Positions 1-13,064 of a stretch of 64,000 nucleotides of DNA are shown here, one piece after another. The notes beneath the pieces were generated by a model that made no database searches, was not told the origin of the DNA, and saw only the letters and a list, made by a program, of their open reading frames with translations. Source of the stretch: Paramecium octaurelia (Eukaryota; Ciliophora; Oligohymenophorea; Peniculida; Parameciidae). The stretch spans positions 298,144 through 362,143 of the forward strand of contig CAJJDP010000086.1 of assembly GCA_905182995.1 (NCBI GenBank), in the 5' to 3' direction. Within the stretch, counting starts at the first letter, position 1; every line of letters starts with the position of its first letter. The position numbers and the translations under genes were made by a program.

Positions 1-54
1 ATGAGAGAGATTTTTACAAATTTTACAAGAAATAATATATTATATATATATTTA

Positions 55-1306
55 ATGTGGTTAACAAAATCGTACTCGTTCATAAAAACAAGAATAGATT
101 ATCATATCAGGAAACCTCCTCAGGTATAGGAGGGACAATAAGAAATAGTTCAATAACCAAGCCCGAATTAAAAGTGTAAATAGAGATCAGTAAGTGCTAA
201 TAGTAAAATGAAAATCAACATAATAAAAGTATAAGAGTATTTGATTGTTAGGATTTCTACAAGCTCTCAAAGGATGATCAGTACATTTATAACTCTATCG
301 AGATAAATGATATTACTTTCATCGAATAAGCGACGAAGGACAATAGAACTCTGGAGAAGAATGATTGGTAAATTATCCTAAAAAATAAATCATTCTCAGG
401 ATACAAGGTTCAATAAATACATTAATCGATTATGTTGTAGACAATGGAATATGACATGTAAATGATAGAATTAGTTGTAGACGGAGACAATGGTGGATCT
501 TTGTCAGTAATCAAGAATAGAACAAGAAGGAACTAAGAAATCAGAGTTATTAAAAATTGAAAAAGGCAGACACTCTGCATAAGATTCAGATTGAGAAGGA
601 TGTGGCAAGGACAATCATACACGATATGTTTAAATAAGTATGAGTTTTGTTATAGAATAGCATGAAAATTAATAATCATTAAAAAATATTCTAATCGCAT
701 ATGCGAATTATGATAAAGAGCTGGGGTATGTTTAAGGACTCAATATCATAGTAGCAAATCTATTAGTTTGTTATGATTTAAGTGTTAATGATTAATAATT
801 AAATGATTTTGAAGTTATGGATGAGGAAAGGGATGAAACGGTGTTCTTTATCTTCTTATACATAATGAAGGATCAAAATTGGCGAGTGGTATTTTTGGAG
901 GGTTTTGAAGGCTTAAGACTCAAGATAGATGTGCTTGAGTAGATGATGAAAAAAAAGATACCTGAATTACACAAACATTTCTACGATGAAGGGATTGTAA
1001 AGATGAATTTGTATTTAGACTGATTTCTTTCCTTTCTTATCTCGATTCTATATGACATTATTGATGTACAATATCCCTTGGAGATTTTCAGGCATGATTC
1101 TAGATCTCTTCCTCATTGAAGGCGAAGAAATCATACACAAATTGATATTAGCTATGTTGTCGTATCACAAAAATATGTTGATAACCCGAAACTACAGTGA
1201 CATTAGATTATTCTGTTAAGAATAACTAGTTAAAGGTTTTTTGGAGATATTTGATGCCTCTTAGCCCAATTTAATGGCAATATTGCAAAAACTTAATTTA
1301 TTATGA
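55..1306 (+). CDS. TBC-domain RabGAP
   Basis: A 386-residue protein with the TBC fold that stimulates GTP hydrolysis by Rab GTPases. Both catalytic fingers are visible: the arginine finger in IEKDVARTI and the glutamine finger in YVQGLNIIVANLL. The later conserved motif appears as NIPWRFSGMILDLFLIEGEE. Four introns (229-251, 458-480, 638-660, 997-1018; 22-23 nt) give a coding length divisible by three from ATG 55 to TGA 1304. An in-frame ATG at base 1 could be the true start, or exons could lie left of the window. The Rab target cannot be told from sequence. Confidence 0.85.
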
Positions 1307-1349
1307 TATTATATCTATAATTGTGTAATTTTTATGTTACTTAAGTAAA

Positions 1350-2542
1350 TCAATTAAAAGCTTTTTTGCCAACTATAATATAATCATCATAAAGTTTTTT
1401 CTTAACATAAGGATTTTTCACCTTAGGCTTCATGTGTGGTTTAGTAATAGGAGGTAATCTAGAGTGCAAACTTCCGTCTCTAACCTTCTCGTTCTCATCA
1501 TCAGATTAGTTCAACTTGCCCTCCAACTTCACCTCCAACTTTATTGTACCAGGATAGATCCCCTTATTCAATCTCTTCTTTGGTTTTGTGATTGTGATAA
1601 CCTTTCCAAATTGAGTACTATCACTTGACTGAGACATCGGAGCATCCCAAAATTCTTCAAAGAATTCATGTCTCAGTGCCTCTTCTGCTCCTATTCTCTT
1701 AACTGGATCGAGTTACAACAACTTGTACAGTAGATCAATGCAATCGGATCCAGCATGTGGTGGGACTAATCTTTCCAACCCTATTCCCTTTTAAGGTTTG
1801 AAATTAAATTCCATATGAGAAGCTTAAGATTTGAATCTGTTCAACAGTTCAGATTCAGGAGTTCCCAATATTTTGAAGATCTTATTAATTTGATCCAATT
1901 CATTTTCTCCTTGAAATAGAGGTTACAATGAAATAATTTCAAACATCACACATCCCACTCCCCATAGATCCATTTTTTGGTCGTAGTAACCATCTGTCAT
2001 TAGACATTCAGGTGCTCTATACCATCGGGTACTTATGTATTCAGTGTATGGATGAGTAGAGTGTATACCTTTGCAACTACCCAAGTCAGCTACTTTGACA
2101 TTATCATTTTTAATCAAAATGTTTTCTGGTTTAATATCTCTGTGAAAGAAGTTGCGTTTGTGCATGTAATCTAAGGCTTTTAACACTTGATGCATATATT
2201 TTTTAACTTTGCCCATGCTCAAATAGGAAGTTCTATTCTTTATACAGTCATAAAGATTCATTTCCATCAATTCGCATACCAAAGCCAATCTTCCACTCGG
2301 TTCATCATAAAGAACTTCATTAAGTTTAACAATATTGGGATGTTGCTATAATTAGTGCAAGGCTTGGATTTCCTTTAGGTTCTTTACTTAATCCTAAGAA
2401 TGTTTAATCAACTTACCACACTTTCGAATCGATTTTTCATGCATTTGATTGCAACCAATTATCCAGTGATCATAGACTTAGCTTTAAGGACTTCTGAGAA
2501 TGTGCCTTCTCCTATTTTGACTAGAATGTAATATTGGTTCAT
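1350..2542 (-). CDS. MOK-like protein kinase (RCK/MAK family)
   Basis: A 389-residue Ser/Thr kinase of the CMGC group. Visible motifs are the glycine loop GEGTFSEV, lysine in VAIKCMK, HRDIKPENIL, the altered magnesium motif ADLGSC (DLG in place of DFG) and TEYISTRWYRAPE, which has the TEY activation signature of MOK. MOK-type kinases are linked to cilia in other organisms. One 23-nt intron at 2394-2416. The tail after the kinase domain is basic. The start is only 49 bp from the divergent DRG2 gene, so the two probably share a promoter region, and the stop is 43 bp from the convergent TBC gene. Confidence 0.88.
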
Positions 2543-2591
2543 ATTACTCAATAAAAAATAAATTTGATTTTTTTTACTAATAAAAATAATT

Positions 2592-3864
2592 ATGGGGCTC
2601 ATTGAGAAAATCAAGGAAATCGAAGATGAAATGGCCAGAACTCAAAAGAATAAGGCAACTGAGTATCATATGGGTTAATTGAAGGCTAAATTGGCCAAAT
2701 ATCGAACTCAATTATTGGAGCCACCCAAATCTGGCCCAAAAGGTGAAGGATTTGAAGTTCAAAAGTTTGGTAATGCGAGAGTCTGTATGATTGGATTCCC
2801 ATCTGTCGGAAAGGTATTTACACATCTCTACTTCCAAGTCCACCATTCTTTCGACTCTAACAAAAACTTAATCACTTGTGGCTGCATACGAGTTCACCAC
2901 ATTAACATGCATTCCTGGAGTAATCGATTACAAAGATGCCAAAATACAATTGCTCGATCTTCCAGGAATTATAGAGGGAGCTTCTGAAGGCAGAGGAAGA
3001 GGAAGACAAGTCATTGCAGTAGCCAAAGCTTGTGATCTTGTATTGATGGTTTTGGAAGCTGACAAGGCTGAGGATCAACGAAGAAAACTCACTTTGGAAT
3101 TAGATAAAATGGGTATTAGACTCAATAGAAAGAAACCAGACGTGACCATTACACCAAACAAATCAGGAATGTAATCTAACTCATTATCACTTTTTTAGGG
3201 TTCGTATTACATCGACTATCAAATTGACCAAAGTAGATGAAAAATTAATTAAGAACATTATGTAAGAATACAAAATTCACAATGTTGATATACTGATCAG
3301 AGAGGACATCACTGTAGATGATTTGATTGATATTATTGAAGGAAATAGAAAATATGTCAAGTGTCTCTATGTTTTCAATAAAATTGATAAGATATCCATT
3401 GAAGAAGTGGATGAAATTGCCAGAAGGAAAGATCATTGTGTGATATCATGCAATTTGAAGCTTAATTTGGATTATTTATTAGAGTGTATGTGGGACAAAC
3501 TCGATTTGGTCAGAGTATATACAAAAAAGAGAGGAAACTAGCCAGATTTTTCAGATCCCATTGTTCTTAGTAATGATCGTAATGGTCTGATGGTTAGAAG
3601 TGTGTGTGCATAGATTCATAGAGAGTTGGTTGATGAATTCAAGTTTGCTATTGTTTGGGGTAGAAGTTGCAAGTACGTTTTGTTAATATATTTAGGTTTA
3701 ATCCATAAAAGGTGGGCTTAAATCATGTTTTAGCAGATGAGGATGTTCTGTAAATTTATAAGTCTAAAACTAAGGCCTAATTGGCAAAATAAAACAAATA
3801 ATTAAAGGGAACAAAACATGATAGGAAAAAGGAAGAGAAGGGAGATAAAAGCTCAAAAAAATGA
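2592..3864 (+). CDS. DRG2: Developmentally regulated GTP-binding protein DRG2
   Basis: A 398-residue translation-associated Obg-family GTPase. The N-terminus ([12 protein letters not shown]) and the block KAKLAKYR identify the DRG2 branch. G1 is GFPSVGKS, joined across the first 25-nt intron, G3 is DLPGIIEGA, and NKID serves as G4. The C-terminal TGS region ends in a Lys-rich tail ([10 protein letters not shown]). Introns are 25, 28 and 23 nt and the exons sum to 399 codons. DRG2 normally works with the DFRP2 cofactor, which is not seen here. Confidence 0.92.
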
Positions 3865-4105
3865 ATGCTGTATTTGGTTCTAAATATATATAATTAAATT
3901 AACATAAATTTATCCTCCTTTCACTCTATTTTGCATTTCATCCAGCATTCCAACTGTTTTTCTTAGTTATTTAATAAACCAGAACAAATTAGCATTAGTA
4001 TTACATTTGACTTTTCAAATTTCATAATCTTATTATTTTTGTAATGTCTATAAATATAATCAAATCTCATAAAATTGAAGTACCCAAACAAAGTGGAAAG
4101 AAAAA

Positions 4106-5005
4106 ATGTATTGGGAATTGCATGAAAACATCTCAATTATTTCGATGTATCATAGAATTGTAATTAACATAGCAAAAAGCTTAGATGGGTTTATGAGACT
4201 TTTATAATAAACATGCTATCAAAAATCAGAACAATGCATCGATACAAGATAAGTTATTTCAACTACACGATAGCTGACCACTTAAAGGACTTTGATGGAA
4301 TTTGGATTTGTCAATGGAAGAAGCTCTCCTATCAAAAAGAATAGATAACATTAGAGAAGTAGATAAAAACATTATAAATTTCCGGAGTTATAGTATAAAA
4401 TAAGGAGATTAAGTTGTGGATGTGGTGAGTGTGGAATGGTTGGGAGGAAAATAAGGAAATTTCATGACATTATCATTTCAAAAGTTAAAGAGGAAGAGGA
4501 AGAACAACCATAAGCAATTGTAAGAAATGGGCAGAAATTAAGAGGAATTTTTAATCAGGTGGCTAAAACTGCGAAGGTGTGCATGAATTTAAGAACTTTG
4601 CAATCGGAACGAGAAAGAGAAGAGAAAGTGGAGTTTAGTCCTGAGGCTAAATCAAGTGTTTTGGAACTTTAATGTAAGCAAGTATCTCGAAAGATCATTT
4701 AACAGACCTAAGTGAATCAATTACCATTGCTAAAGAAACCTTTAATGAAAGATTACATTAGGAAAATAAACAATCTGAATAATCTAATTGAAAAGACTTA
4801 ACTGATAACTAGTCAGTCTTCTACTCTGATTAGAAATTCAGCGCCTAATTTGGATGCTTTCGAAAAGAGACAAAAAGAAAGTCCAATGTCGAAAAGAGAG
4901 CAATCAACTCATAGCTCTCGATAGAAACAAAATATATACTTAATAAAATCACCTCTGAATGGAATAAACTTATAGAAGTTCAGAGAGTTTAAAATAAAAT
5001 AATGA
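4106..5005 (+). CDS. Unknown basic protein
   Basis: A single open frame of 299 codons with only TGA as stop. The product is rich in Lys, Arg, Ser and Gln, with a Cys cluster (RLSCGCGECG) near residue 100 that could bind metal. There is no signal peptide or membrane segment and no family is recognised. The ATG chosen is the first in this frame; an ATG about 65 bp upstream lies in another frame. The stop precedes the SFT2 start by about 110 bp. Confidence 0.55.
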
Positions 5006-5114
5006 AATATATTTAATTTTGGAATTAAAGCAACGATATTGAATAGCAATCTGATCCTCAAGAGAAATCAGGATTCGTGTCTAAGTTTTCTTAATCTTTT
5101 AGATTTCTAAAGCC

Positions 5115-5689
5115 ATGTAAAAATTTAAATAATATTTCAAAGAAAATGTTGTGACAAAAGTGCAGGATGTATAATAAGCAGCAATGAATTGGAAGAATTT
5201 TGCAATATTTTTTGGCATTGGATTGTGCTTCATGTTTGTAGCATTCACATTTTTACCTTTGATCATGGTGTTTCCAGCCAAATTTGGAGGACTATTCAGT
5301 TTAGGGTAAGACGTGTATTTAAATGTTATATAGATCATTAAGTTTATGGATTTCCTTGTTCATTATAAAAGGAGGAAAGAACTTTATGAAGATGTTTTGC
5401 AACAAGGAAAAATTCATCTACACAAACATTTATGTGATTATGCTAATAGCCACAGTGTACTTTAGTCTGATCCACAAGAATTACATATTGGTGCTCGTCT
5501 TTTCGATTGCTTAGGTATTTGAGTACTTAAAGACTTTAGATGATATCTTTGGGGTGGTTGTTTGCGTCTTCATTTCCAGCTGGGATCACTGGAATGAAGT
5601 TTATTACAAAATAAATACTTGCACTTATAAAATAGATAATGTCTTTTTGCTTCAAGTCTTCACAATCCAATTCATTTCTACCCATATGA
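5115..5689 (+). CDS. SFT2-like Golgi vesicle transport protein
   Basis: A 173-residue four-span membrane protein of the Got1/Sft2 family, which acts in retrograde traffic to the Golgi. The family block is clear: hydrophobic span, FPAKFGGLFSLG, a second span, KMFCNKEKF, two more spans, then FPAGITGMKFITK, the counterpart of PGGTTGLKF. The ATG used gives the short cytoplasmic N-terminus usual for the family. Introns of 28 and 25 nt split the frame after FSLG and after FSIAQ. The final 20 residues are not conserved. Confidence 0.8.
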
Positions 5690-5748
5690 GATGAATAATA
5701 TGAAATTGCAGTAAGACAATGATGGATTTATATATTTTAATAATAATT

Positions 5749-6031
5749 TCACCATGATATTGGATTGTACGGAGATTCCTCTATAACATAATTCATCATC
5801 ACAACTCCAGGGACTCCCATCATTCTCTGTATCTCGAGTTCGTGATTCATCATCATGACATCCATTGGAGGTGTGTGGTAGTGAAATTGCATGAATGAAT
5901 AATCCTCTAAGCTAACATCCTATTTCTCTACACATATCAATTGCAGCTATACCAATTTATTGGCGACCTCTCAGTTGGGATTGGGCAAAACATATAGATG
6001 CTAAAATCAGTATGAATAACACCTGTCTCAT
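5749..6031 (-). CDS. Small secreted protein, unknown
   Basis: An 85-residue protein with a classic signal peptide (MRQVLFILILASICFAQ). The mature part is Met-rich (DVMMMN, VVMMNYV). One 25-nt intron (5928-5952) is needed to join the signal peptide to the second exon, and the sum is 86 codons. No family is recognised. It is convergent with SFT2, with 59 bp between the stops. Confidence 0.5.
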
Positions 6032-7042
6032 CTTCGCTATTTTCCCCTTTATTATTAATTATTCACTTATAAATCCGTTTTAAATTTTATATATTCTAAT
6101 AATCTCCATACAATAGAATTTTTAACACTCCTCCAATTTATCCTTTCAACGGTTCTTTCTCCATTCTACTTCATTTCACACTTAAATTGAAATTTTATTA
6201 TTTTGGCTAAATGATCATGAAAATATTCTGCAATTAAATTCTTTTATTTATTAATTTAATTATCCATCCTCCTTCTAAGACTACTCTTGTCAATATCCAA
6301 GTGTTAAATACCAAAAAATATATGTTAGGTAACCTGAAATAGATGAATAAATTGAAAAGTTTAAACCAAATAGCTTGATTAATAATGCTTCGAAGGAGGA
6401 TGATAAAAAGAAAAAAGAGTAATATTGAAATTATTATACCCTATCAGAAATTTGGATATTATCTTATAGATATATAACTTGAAATAGATTTTTATAACGT
6501 ATTCTATCAAATATGACTGAATTATGACATGATGCAAAAAAAATGATTAATTGTTATCCGCCTACCAGTAATCAATTGTCATTAAGTTTTGGCCTTTGTT
6601 GCAATTAGTACTATTTAAAAAGTTTATAAATATTACTATTCATTTATTTGCAAGCATTCATTGAATCTCATTCACAAATATAAATTAAAATGACAAAATT
6701 TAAATTAGAATAGGTCAATAATGTATTGTATTCATCGATTATCTAAGTGAATTAGAAGTAAAAATGATCCTTTAATACTAAGTAATAAGATTCATAAAAT
6801 AAATATAATTATCAAGATAGAATTTATTAAGATTATACTTATTTAACATAGAAATTCAATTAATATTATAATAAAAATTCAAACAACAAACGTCGTACAA
6901 CTTCCCTTTGTACTCAATCAAATCTGATTTTGATTGGAAACAATAATTACAATAATTCTACTATTATTACTATCCTTTCAAATAGGGAATCAAGGTATTT
7001 TCAAAAATGAACTCATAATCCAATTTATTCACTTCTTTCTAT
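6032..7042. other. Mostly noncoding, with one ORF remnant
   Basis: AT-rich sequence without a complete gene. On the plus strand a frame ending at TGA 6426 looks coding over its last 40 or so codons (PEIDEQIEKF, then KEDDKKKKEQY) but has no in-frame ATG. A nearby ATG at 6211 begins a hydrophobic stretch in another frame, and no GT-AG intron joins the two. It may be a gene remnant or chance. Confidence 0.35.
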
Positions 7043-9244
7043 TCAAAATTTAAAATAAATTTGTACATCTATTTTTAAATCACTTAATCTATCATTAACA
7101 GATTAGACAATCTCATTCAATTAAGAAAATCTATGACTCATTCCTATAATCTTTCTCAATCCCAAAATGAAGTTTTGATATTTCTTTTCATATCTCACCT
7201 TCTCCAACTGTCCTTATAATTTTATTATAGACAAAACTGACTCTGATTTTTTCAACTCTTTTTTTAATTTACTTACAAAATCTTCTACAATCTGAATCTT
7301 TGGTAAAAGCATTTCTACTGATGGATTCTCTGGTATTTCGTTTTCATGATCAAATATGTATTTCTTTATATGATAATCCAAATCTTACTAATCCATTAGA
7401 TCAATGACCTTAGCAATCTACAAAATCTTCTTCTTCAAAACCATAGCTATCGGCTCTTTTGCTCTTAAAGTATCTCTAATAACAGTTGCCTCTTCATACT
7501 CTTCTTTATCAACGTGAATCTACTTTTTCTTTCTCAAAGCCTATATATCTTTAGCCAATTAAGCATATTCTAGCACCTAAGCCTTATACAAATTTAATTT
7601 TAAGTCACTCAATTCTTCAATAAAACTATCCATACATTCTGCATCGAATCCAACTATATCTTCAATTTAGCTTCTCCAGTTACGCTTCTAAATTGGGTCA
7701 ACTTTTAGTGGTCCCTATTTTATCTTTATTTCTGGTGTCAACTATATATTGTTAAGCTAATGTAAACTACTTTCCTAAAACTATATTTGTTAGTAAGAAC
7801 TCGGTGAACCAAAATGTTCCTAAATGTTATAAATTTACTGAGTTATTTATGAATTTTATACTACTTAATGTTATTATTATTAATTTATTATGGTAGATTC
7901 CACTTATATTTATTAAGTTAATTAATGATTTTGGACTGGGCTTTCTATTTCCTCTCCTTCTACAAATTCATCAAATTCTTCATTGTCAATTTTAGTGTCT
8001 AATTAGGTGTTTTGTAGAGCTCCCTAATCAGGTTTGAATGAAACATTTTATAACTCTTAGATTGGAGTTTTGGATTCTTCTTGTAAATCCTCATTTTCTT
8101 GTTTTCTGTTTATTTCTATATTTTGAAAATTGTATGAACTAATTTATTGATGTTATTAGTAAGATTAAAATGTATCATTAGGTAAATCGTTATGTAATGA
8201 TAATAAGTTATTCTATATTAATAAGGGTTCTTATTATATTGGTTATTATTATTCTTATTTTTCGTTTGAAAACTATAACAAAGAATCAGACTATTATTGA
8301 TAATGCTATTCCCTTATGCTTGGATTTGACTCTTTATTAAAATCAATTAAATTTAATAAGTCCTATTTTTATTAAGGTGCAGATGATTCATCCTTTTAGT
8401 TCACATGTTGTTCATTTATGGGAGGGATAACAGAATTTTAATACATCTCAATCAAATTTACATTATTCGTATATTTTGAATCGTTTTATGTTTCTTGTTT
8501 TAAATCCGTAATTTGCAATAAAGGAGATGGTTATAATGATGTTGGTGTTTCATTTAGTTCAGAAGGAAATGCATCATAAATTGAAGTTAATTATATTTTA
8601 GGTTCTGGTTAAATAGGTGGATTATTTTATTATTATTATTAAGGTGGTGGTATTACATTTCCACTTGTTGGGATTTCGAAATTGATTAATTAATCTTATT
8701 ATTCTATATTTGCATAAAATTAATGCTATTCATTTTTGTTTGTGCTTAAGACTAAGGGTTGATCTACCAGCAAAGATTCTTTTTATATTTGTACAGGTTT
8801 TTGTACTTCAATAAACTCCCCTTCTTAAAATTCTTCATCTTCATAAGCTTAGGACTATTATTATTGCTATTATTAGTGTGTAAAATTGGAATGGCCATTT
8901 GAGTTTAAGGAATCTAATTAGGTAGGATTATTTTGTTAGGGAATTTGAAAAATGGGGCTATGTTAATTATCGTTTTAATGTGTAATATTTGATTACAAGG
9001 GCGGATTTGAAATGAAAAGGGATTATTGATTTAATGGCTGATTTTGATACAAACTAGATATATCTGGAATTGTTTAAGTGTTTGGGGATGTATATTATGG
9101 AATTTGAGTAACAGCAAATATTGGAGCATTCTATACTTAAGTCTACTCTTATTCTGGTTGAATATCGTTAAAATAGTCATATCTATTTTTGGTGTTTGTA
9201 GAAACATAACCATCAAATTGATCATCATCAAATTCTTCTGCCAT
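7043..9244 (-). CDS. Gln-rich protein with C-terminal coiled coil
   Basis: One intronless frame of 733 residues. The first two thirds are low complexity, rich in Gln and Asn, with many TAA and TAG codons and short acidic blocks (MAEEFDDDQFDG). From about residue 500 it becomes a charged, probably helical domain, with a UVR-like segment (DKEEYEEATVIRDTLRAKE) followed by more predicted helices. No enzyme motif is seen. The C-terminal helix pattern is reminiscent of centrosome or cilium scaffold proteins, but that is only inference. The start is the first in-frame ATG. Confidence 0.75.
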
Positions 9245-10128
9245 TAATTTTAATTATATTAATAGTATTCATATGCTAATATTAGAAATTCTGAATGATA
9301 ATATTATTAAGGCCTTAATATTCATAATCCCTAAACACTAAACATTAAGTGTTGGTATCAGACGAATCATTGACAATTCTGATTCTAATTAGCAATTTTT
9401 GGTGATTGAAATTATAAAATTCTTTTATTTTTAATAGGTCTTTATTATAAGTATTCTATTAGATTGAGAAAAGCAATAAATATGTTTAAGATATATATTG
9501 GAAAGCTGCTTAAATGTTGTTTGTAGCCTATTTGAAAAAAGAATCTTGAAACGTAATTCTGTTATCATTGTCTTTTTTCATCAACACCTGTACACATATT
9601 TTAGAAGTTGTTCATGTTCAATTGATTATTAAAATTATCTAGATTTATACTATTAAAATTTTATAAAGACAAATAAAAAAAAATACAAAATCTTTGATTT
9701 CTTGTCATTAGATTTGTAATTTAATAATGATCATAATGAAAATTTATATTTAAATCATTTATATCTTAATAATATGTTAATTTCATCAAATTAATGTGAA
9801 AAGTATTATTATTAATATATAATTATTATTCAGAAATAGAATTATTTAGTAAGCACAAATTGTATAGCAAATGACTTTGAGATATATAATGAATGAAAAT
9901 AATTATTAACTACAATATGAGGAACGAGAAAGAAGTTAACTTTGATTCTAGATTCCAAGGGATATGGATCTGGAATTTAATGAATTAAATGTGTTTTGTT
10001 TAATATTTGATAAAATATAATATAGATTCAATAAAGAATAGATGAACCATGAACCATTAAATAATAATATATTTATGCAGGTTATTGTAATTCAAATGTA
10101 TTAATATACTTATTTTATAATAAGCTGA
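9245..10128. other. AT-rich intergenic stretch
   Basis: About 880 bp with many TGA codons in all frames. No ORF, tRNA or convincing structured RNA was found. It separates the starts of the Gln-rich gene from the 3' end of L14. Confidence 0.5.
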
Positions 10129-10637
10129 TCATTTCTTCTTATTTCCACCTTTAGCTTGAGTTTAGGCCTTTCCACCAGTGTTCTTTTTCAAAGATTTGAG
10201 TTAGGTGCTGAGGAGGGCACTTCTCTAATAAATGATTTATTGATAGCATTACTCTCTTTCTAAGAATCATGACTCTGAATCTATCAAAATCGTTTAATTT
10301 AGCTCTGAGTGCTTTCTTAGCAACCTTCTTGGCAGCAACGGTTTGAGCGTATTGTGCAAATGGATCAGATTTTTTAATTGCCTTGGTAATGACACCAGTT
10401 CTGGCTCCTCTTGTTGCACCTTTAAGATTGAATTTGGTAAGTGTCAATCTTCTGATTGGGATGACTTATCTCTAAATTCCAGTTGTTGGTCCATCGATGA
10501 GGACTCTCTTATCATTAAGGATTTCAACAATTGTTGCCAATTTGCCTTCTTAAGGACCATAATTGATTTTGACAACTCTTCCAACTTCAACGAACTTTGC
10601 TAGTACCTAGATAGAAATTGAATGCTATATATACCAT
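10129..10637 (-). CDS. RPL14: 60S ribosomal protein L14 (eL14)
   Basis: A 150-residue cytosolic large-subunit protein. The KOW-type N-terminus (FVEVGRVVKINYG) and the block RLTLTKFNLKGATRGARTG are typical of eL14, followed by a long basic helix and a Lys/Gly tail. The first intron (10607-10634) directly follows the initiator ATG; the second is 10225-10252. Both are 28 nt. Confidence 0.9.
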
Positions 10638-10734
10638 CTTTAATAAAACAAATTTTTTTTATTATTTAAAAATCCTTTTAATCTTTTTAAAAAGACAATG
10701 TAAAATATAAAATATATTATATATATATTAATAT

Positions 10735-11396
10735 TCAATCAACAGCAAAACTATAGATTCTATTGAATTTTGAGCAGCCTTTAATTGTACATTTGTACTT
10801 TAACTGAAAATCTTCTGTTGTTTTACAAGCACTCCTTAGTAAATGATTTCTAAAACTAAAATTGTGAATAGTTCCTATAAATCTAATACGCTGCTCTACC
10901 TTGATTCCCGTACCTTCCTTAGCACTAGTTTGAATGCAAGAGACAAAATTATTTCTTATGCAAAAGCCTATAAATTCTGATAAAAAGTAGTCTTTTCATC
11001 ATCACTCACCAATTCACACTTATTCTGAATCAGCATGAATATAATATTATTTTAATCTCTATTTTCCTATATCCTTTTCTTCCATTTTAAAGTTTCCTCT
11101 AAAGAATTAGGATCTTTGATGTCGCACACTATTTAACAAATTGTTTGTATTTATTTAAAATACCCTTGCCCCTCTTACATACATTTTACTCAGAGCATTG
11201 AATCTTTCTTAACCACAATTATCCCATATTTATAATTCAAAAACACTCTATCCATTTGAATATGTCTATTTCCTTATATTCATGTCCTGTAGTAGGAGGT
11301 TTTCTTAGACGAAAATCACTATTGAAAGAGCACACTAGACTTGGCAACTCCATTCTCTGCTACTACAACTATTTTAATAACAGTTTCTCTTTACAT
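10735..11396 (-). pseudogene. Rab-like small GTPase pseudogene
   Basis: Rab motifs appear in order but in shifting frames: KIVVVAENGVAKSS, KPPTTGHEY, ELQIWDNCGQERF, VCDIKDPNS, then SCIQTSAKEGTG. At least four frame changes are needed and GT-AG introns do not explain them together. A single 32-nt intron could bridge the first two breaks but would delete switch I. The P-loop also lost key glycines (A-E-N-G-V-A-K-S for GxxxxGKS). The likely start is ATG 11396 and the last frame ends at TGA 10735. Flanking genes are intact, so a generally poor sequence is unlikely. Confidence 0.75.
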
Positions 11397-11420
11397 ATAT
11401 GAAATTTATTATAATTAATA

Positions 11421-12119
11421 ATGGGAATTACAAAATCAAAACAATATTTACTCACAACCTATGAACTATAGGAATTTGCTGATCAAGCCAATATCCAGTT
11501 AGAAGATGTGCAATGTTTATATAAAATATTTTAAATTCTCAGTAGTCTCATCAAAGATGATGGAGTTATTGATTTCAATGAATTCCATCGAGGATTTCAG
11601 AACAAGTAAATTCATTATCTCCTCTATTATAAGATCACAAGAAACCACGAATCTCATTTTCACAAGAATCGATCTCAATAACGATAGAGTTCTTAATTTC
11701 AGGGAGTTTCTCTTTGGGTATGCCACATTCCTCAGTTAAAATAAGGCTGCTTAGATTAAATATCTCTTTAAGTTAATCGATAACAAAAATGAAAATGTAA
11801 GATTCATTATCATATTGAGGTAATTTCTAAAGAAAAGATTATAGAGACACTTAATTGCTTATTACCCAATTTTCCATAAATTCAACTCACTAAGGAGGAG
11901 GTTGAAGAACTTATTGCTTAAGAGTTAGATTTTATTTTTAATAAATCAATGCCCACATTCAAGCAATTTAATGAAGATTTAATTGATGAAGTTCAAAAAG
12001 AAAAAGAAAAAGAAAAATAGAAAACCTTAGATTATCAATAATTTTACTTTTTCTTATCTGAAAATTCATATATTTTAGAATGGCTCAATCTTCCGAAGAT
12101 ATTTCTAAAATCAAATTGA
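11421..12119 (+). CDS. EF-hand calcium-binding protein
   Basis: A 215-residue protein with at least two EF-hand loops (DDGVIDFNEF and DLNNDRVLNFREF), resembling calcineurin B or NCS-type sensors. It starts MGITKSK, a plausible N-myristoylation site. Introns of 28 and 23 nt follow FQN and KNEN. The C-terminal part (KEKEKEKQ and onward) is less conserved. The partner is unknown. Confidence 0.75.
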
Positions 12120-12390
12120 TCTTTAAGTATTTTCATATTATTCAGCATTTTATATTGAACAAATTCAATCCTATACTTAAAATTCAAGTATAAATCATCC
12201 CATCTATTGTACATTTTGAATTATCAATGATGTTTTCTTAAAATTCCTCCAAAATTAAGGCAGAAATCCAATTAGATCACAGAACCAATTTCTAAAAGGA
12301 AGAATGAATCTGGTGATACTGAATTTTTGGGATCATATATTGGCTTGATTGTAGAGAATGAATATTTATAAATAAAATTATTAAATAGAT

Positions 12391-13024
12391 ATGTCTAGAG
12401 CAAATAAATAAGCCGAGTAAGCACCTGCCTAAAATAATAAATAGAAAGGTGCACCAGCAGCTAAACCTTAGAAACCTAAGGAAAATTATTTGACTCCAGA
12501 GGAAATTAATGACTTGAGAGTAATAATATGGTAAATGATTTTAAGGAAACTTTCGATTTGTTTGATGATGATAAGAGTGGCACAATAGATGCTCATGAAA
12601 TAAAGAAAGTACTTGAAGACTTAGGTGTTGATGCAAGAAATAAATTTGTGTATCAAATGGTGCAAGACTTAGAAAAGTAATCATCATCATATATTCAATG
12701 CTAGTCATGGAGAGTCAATCAATTTTGATACTTTTGTTGATATTATTTCAAACAGATTAGGAAACAATAAAACAAGAGAAGGAGCATAGAAATTGTTCTA
12801 AATCTACGATCCTGAAGATACTGGGTTATTATTTTAATCATAAGATTAGTTTCATTGATTTCACAAATTTAAAACGTGTTGCTAAAGAACTAGGAGAAAC
12901 TTTGAATGATGATGAATTGCATGAAATGATCCATCATATTCACATCCTCAGAAAAACAGAGAGTCCTGAATAAATCTCATTTGAAGAGTTTTATGAGATT
13001 ATCACAGCTCCAAGAAGATATTGA
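12391..13024 (+). CDS. Centrin-like protein
   Basis: A 184-residue EF-hand protein with a basic Gln/Ala-rich N-terminal tail followed by TPEEINDLRETFDLFDDD. The family signature TGFIDFTNLKRVAKELGE is present. Three introns (26, 28, 25 nt) interrupt it. The first EF loop (DDDKSGTIDAHE) looks calcium-competent; the others are weaker. Centrins build the infraciliary lattice and basal-body fibres in Paramecium. It is convergent with the lipocalin gene, 40 bp between stops. Confidence 0.88.
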
Positions 13025-13064
13025 TAAACATAAATAATCCATATATCTATAAATATCAGTTGAT

